Of a stretch of 13,722 nt of DNA, positions 12,549 to 13,722 are shown piece after piece. The first letter of the stretch is position 1. Every line of letters begins with the position of its first letter. Below the pieces are notes generated by a model, which saw only the letters and a list, made by a program, of their open reading frames with translations, was not told the DNA's origin and searched no databases. This DNA is from an uncultured Alphaproteobacteria bacterium (GTDB taxonomy: Bacteria; Pseudomonadota; Alphaproteobacteria; RF32; CAG-239). The position numbers and the translations under genes were made by a program. The stretch spans positions 1-13,722 of the forward strand of contig UQFU01000044.1 of assembly GCA_900540425.1 (NCBI GenBank), written 5' to 3'.

Positions 12549-13722
12549 TTAATTAATTTTTAAAACGGGTATTAGATTTAAAAACCTGACAATTTTTTTG
12601 CCTTTAACTGTCTTTCCACGAAATAACGGCAACCCAAAAATGGAAATTACGTCACGTTTGGCATGTTTTATTTTCAAAAACGGCAAAAAGCCAAAAAGCA
12701 AACAGCGGCTTGATTTCGGAGAACGTTTTATTTTGAACAGCGGCAAAAACCCGAACAATTTGCAACACCACCCAGAATTTGACGCCGTTTGGGAGGCAGA
12801 AGCGCCAATCCGGCGGACAACCGTTTCATAATACGGCGACCGGCGCAGATAATCCCAATATTGCACCGCAAAATCACAATTCAAATTTTGCATTATCCAT
12901 GGCTTGATAATCAGAGAAACCAATCGGGGCTGTTCATAAAAATTAAAATAATTGTCTTTTTCCTGTGCCAAAAGATAATCATTTTCCGGCAAATTATTGG
13001 GGATATTGTAATAATTCCAACCGCGGGGAAGCAGATAAAGCTCTTCTTCACTAAAAAGGCAGTTTAAAATATCCTGGTCATGGGTATAATAATCTTTAAG
13101 CAACAGCCGGGACAACCTTTTCCTTTTTTCCGGCAGTTTCATTTTTTGCAACTCTAAAAGCAAAACGCCGCTGTTAAAATAAAAACGGCTGCGTTTTTCG
13201 CTCATTTTTAAATACTGCCGGCAATAGTCATGATACGTCCCCCGAAATCCGTCCCAGGAAATTTTGGCATTATACAGGCTTTTTTGCCAAACACAGGAAT
13301 CTAAAGCAGCGCCAACGGACTTTCCGGACATGTCCGTTTGATAAAGTGCGGAGACGTCTTCCAGCAATAAACTATCGGCATCTATATATAAAACACGGTC
13401 AAATTTGCGAAACAGCCAGAAAATTCCCAAGCGATAATACGCCGCCCGCGTCAAATGCCTGGTTTCAGAAGCGCAAATAAATTGTTCTTTCATATCAATA
13501 AAAAAGAATTTGACCTTATCGTTTTTGAGTTGATAAAAATTATCTTTTTGAACAATGCCTCCGTCTAGAATATAAATATAAGCGTTAACCCGCGGCGACA
13601 AATTTTCCAGCAACGATTTCAGCGTTACATATAAATGGGGTTCATAATTGGCATCGCTTGACAGGCATAAGACGACCTTGTTTTCCTCTTTCGAGTATGG
13701 CGTCTCCAAAACCGGCAGCTTC
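12549..13722 (-). CDS. GT8 glycosyltransferase with four C-terminal repeats (5' end beyond window)
   Basis: The frame is open to the right edge. A TTG at 13709 could start it but has no ribosome binding site, so I treat the start as outside. Numbering from 13709, the GT8 features are V-V-L-C-L-S-S-D-A-N-Y (12-22), the metal-binding D-A-D at 110-112 (V-L-Y-I-D-A-D), F-N-S-G-V-L-L-L (178-185) and H-D-Q-D-I-L-N (210-216). The segment before K-P-W (269-271) reads L-V-S-L-I-I, so the His that normally completes the Mn site in GT8 enzymes is missing. Residues 316-386 are four tail repeats with prolines at 323, 343, 361 and 381. The gene is closed by its own terminator, so it belongs to a separate upstream transcript. 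The role is probably transfer of a hexose onto the same glycan; altered catalysis is possible. Confidence 0.9.
   Translation of the reverse strand, partial: KLPVLETPYSKEENKVVLCLSSDANYEPHLYVTLKSLLENLSPRVNAYIYILDGGIVQKDNFYQLKNDKVKFFFIDMKEQFICASETRHLTRAAYYRLGIFWLFRKFDRVLYIDADSLLLEDVSALYQTDMSGKSVGAALDSCVWQKSLYNAKISWDGFRGTYHDYCRQYLKMSEKRSRFYFNSGVLLLELQKMKLPEKRKRLSRLLLKDYYTHDQDILNCLFSEEELYLLPRGWNYYNIPNNLPENDYLLAQEKDNYFNFYEQPRLVSLIIKPWIMQNLNCDFAVQYWDYLRRSPYYETVVRRIGASASQTASNSGWCCKLFGFLPLFKIKRSPKSSRCLLFGFLPFLKIKHAKRDVISIFGLPLFRGKTVKGKKIVRFLNLIPVLKIN
12552..12764 (-). repeat. 20-residue tail repeats, four copies (GT8, right edge)
   Basis: The cores K-L-F-G-F-L-P-L-F-K-I-K, L-L-F-G-F-L-P-F-L-K-I-K, S-I-F-G-L-P-L-F and R-F-L-N-L-I-P-V-L-K-I follow each other to the last residue of the protein. 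Proline spacing is 20, 18 and 20 residues. Basic and polar linkers separate the cores. Confidence 0.85.

Noticed and set aside
13707..13709. TTG at 13709 as the true start of the right-edge GT8 gene
   Set aside because: There is no ribosome binding site in the 13 bases before it and the frame stays open to the edge, so the start probably lies outside the window.

Overview
The window holds a long glycan-biosynthesis locus read entirely on the minus strand, that is, from high to low coordinates. It carries six nucleotide-sugar or phosphosugar glycosyltransferases of three families (GT2, GT8, GT32). It also carries a four-activity set for making a nucleotide-activated D-glycero-D-manno-heptose, an NAD-dependent sugar epimerase/dehydratase, a polytopic GT87-like (GT-C fold) glycosyltransferase, a PgpA-type phosphatase and the start of a UbiA-family prenyltransferase related to decaprenyl-phosphate phosphoribosyltransferase. 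The organism is most likely a Gram-negative bacterium of low to moderate GC making a heptose-containing LPS, O-antigen or capsule. The combination would fit a host-associated alphaproteobacterium, but that assignment is a low-confidence inference.

Layout from upstream to downstream: a GT8 gene runs off the right edge (12549-13722) and ends at a hairpin terminator near 12484-12524. An AT-rich spacer with a plausible promoter (-10 at 12212-12217) follows. From 12176 to the left edge, eleven genes follow with gaps of at most about 25 bases or with short overlaps, so they look like one operon: GT32, GT2, epimerase, heptose guanylyltransferase/phosphatase fusion, heptose kinase, sedoheptulose-7-phosphate isomerase, GT2, GT8, GT2 with an extra C-terminal module, GT87-like, PgpA, UbiA (partial).

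How the genes may work together: the isomerase, kinase, phosphatase and nucleotidyltransferase steps would give GDP-D-glycero-alpha-D-manno-heptose, possibly altered by the epimerase. The cytoplasmic glycosyltransferases would assemble an oligosaccharide. The GT-C enzyme would add sugars on the periplasmic side from a polyprenyl-phosphate donor, which the UbiA enzyme and perhaps the PgpA-like phosphatase could supply.

Three things stand out. (1) Five of the six soluble glycosyltransferases, from two unrelated families, share a 20-residue repeat, mostly C-terminal and built on a hydrophobic stretch, a proline and a Lys-Ile-Lys-like end; I count 16 copies with near-perfect spacing. (2) A module of about 140 residues is shared between the C-terminus of a soluble GT2 and the first periplasmic loop of the GT87-like protein. 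(3) A run of eight G interrupts the UbiA reading frame in a way that suits on/off phase variation.
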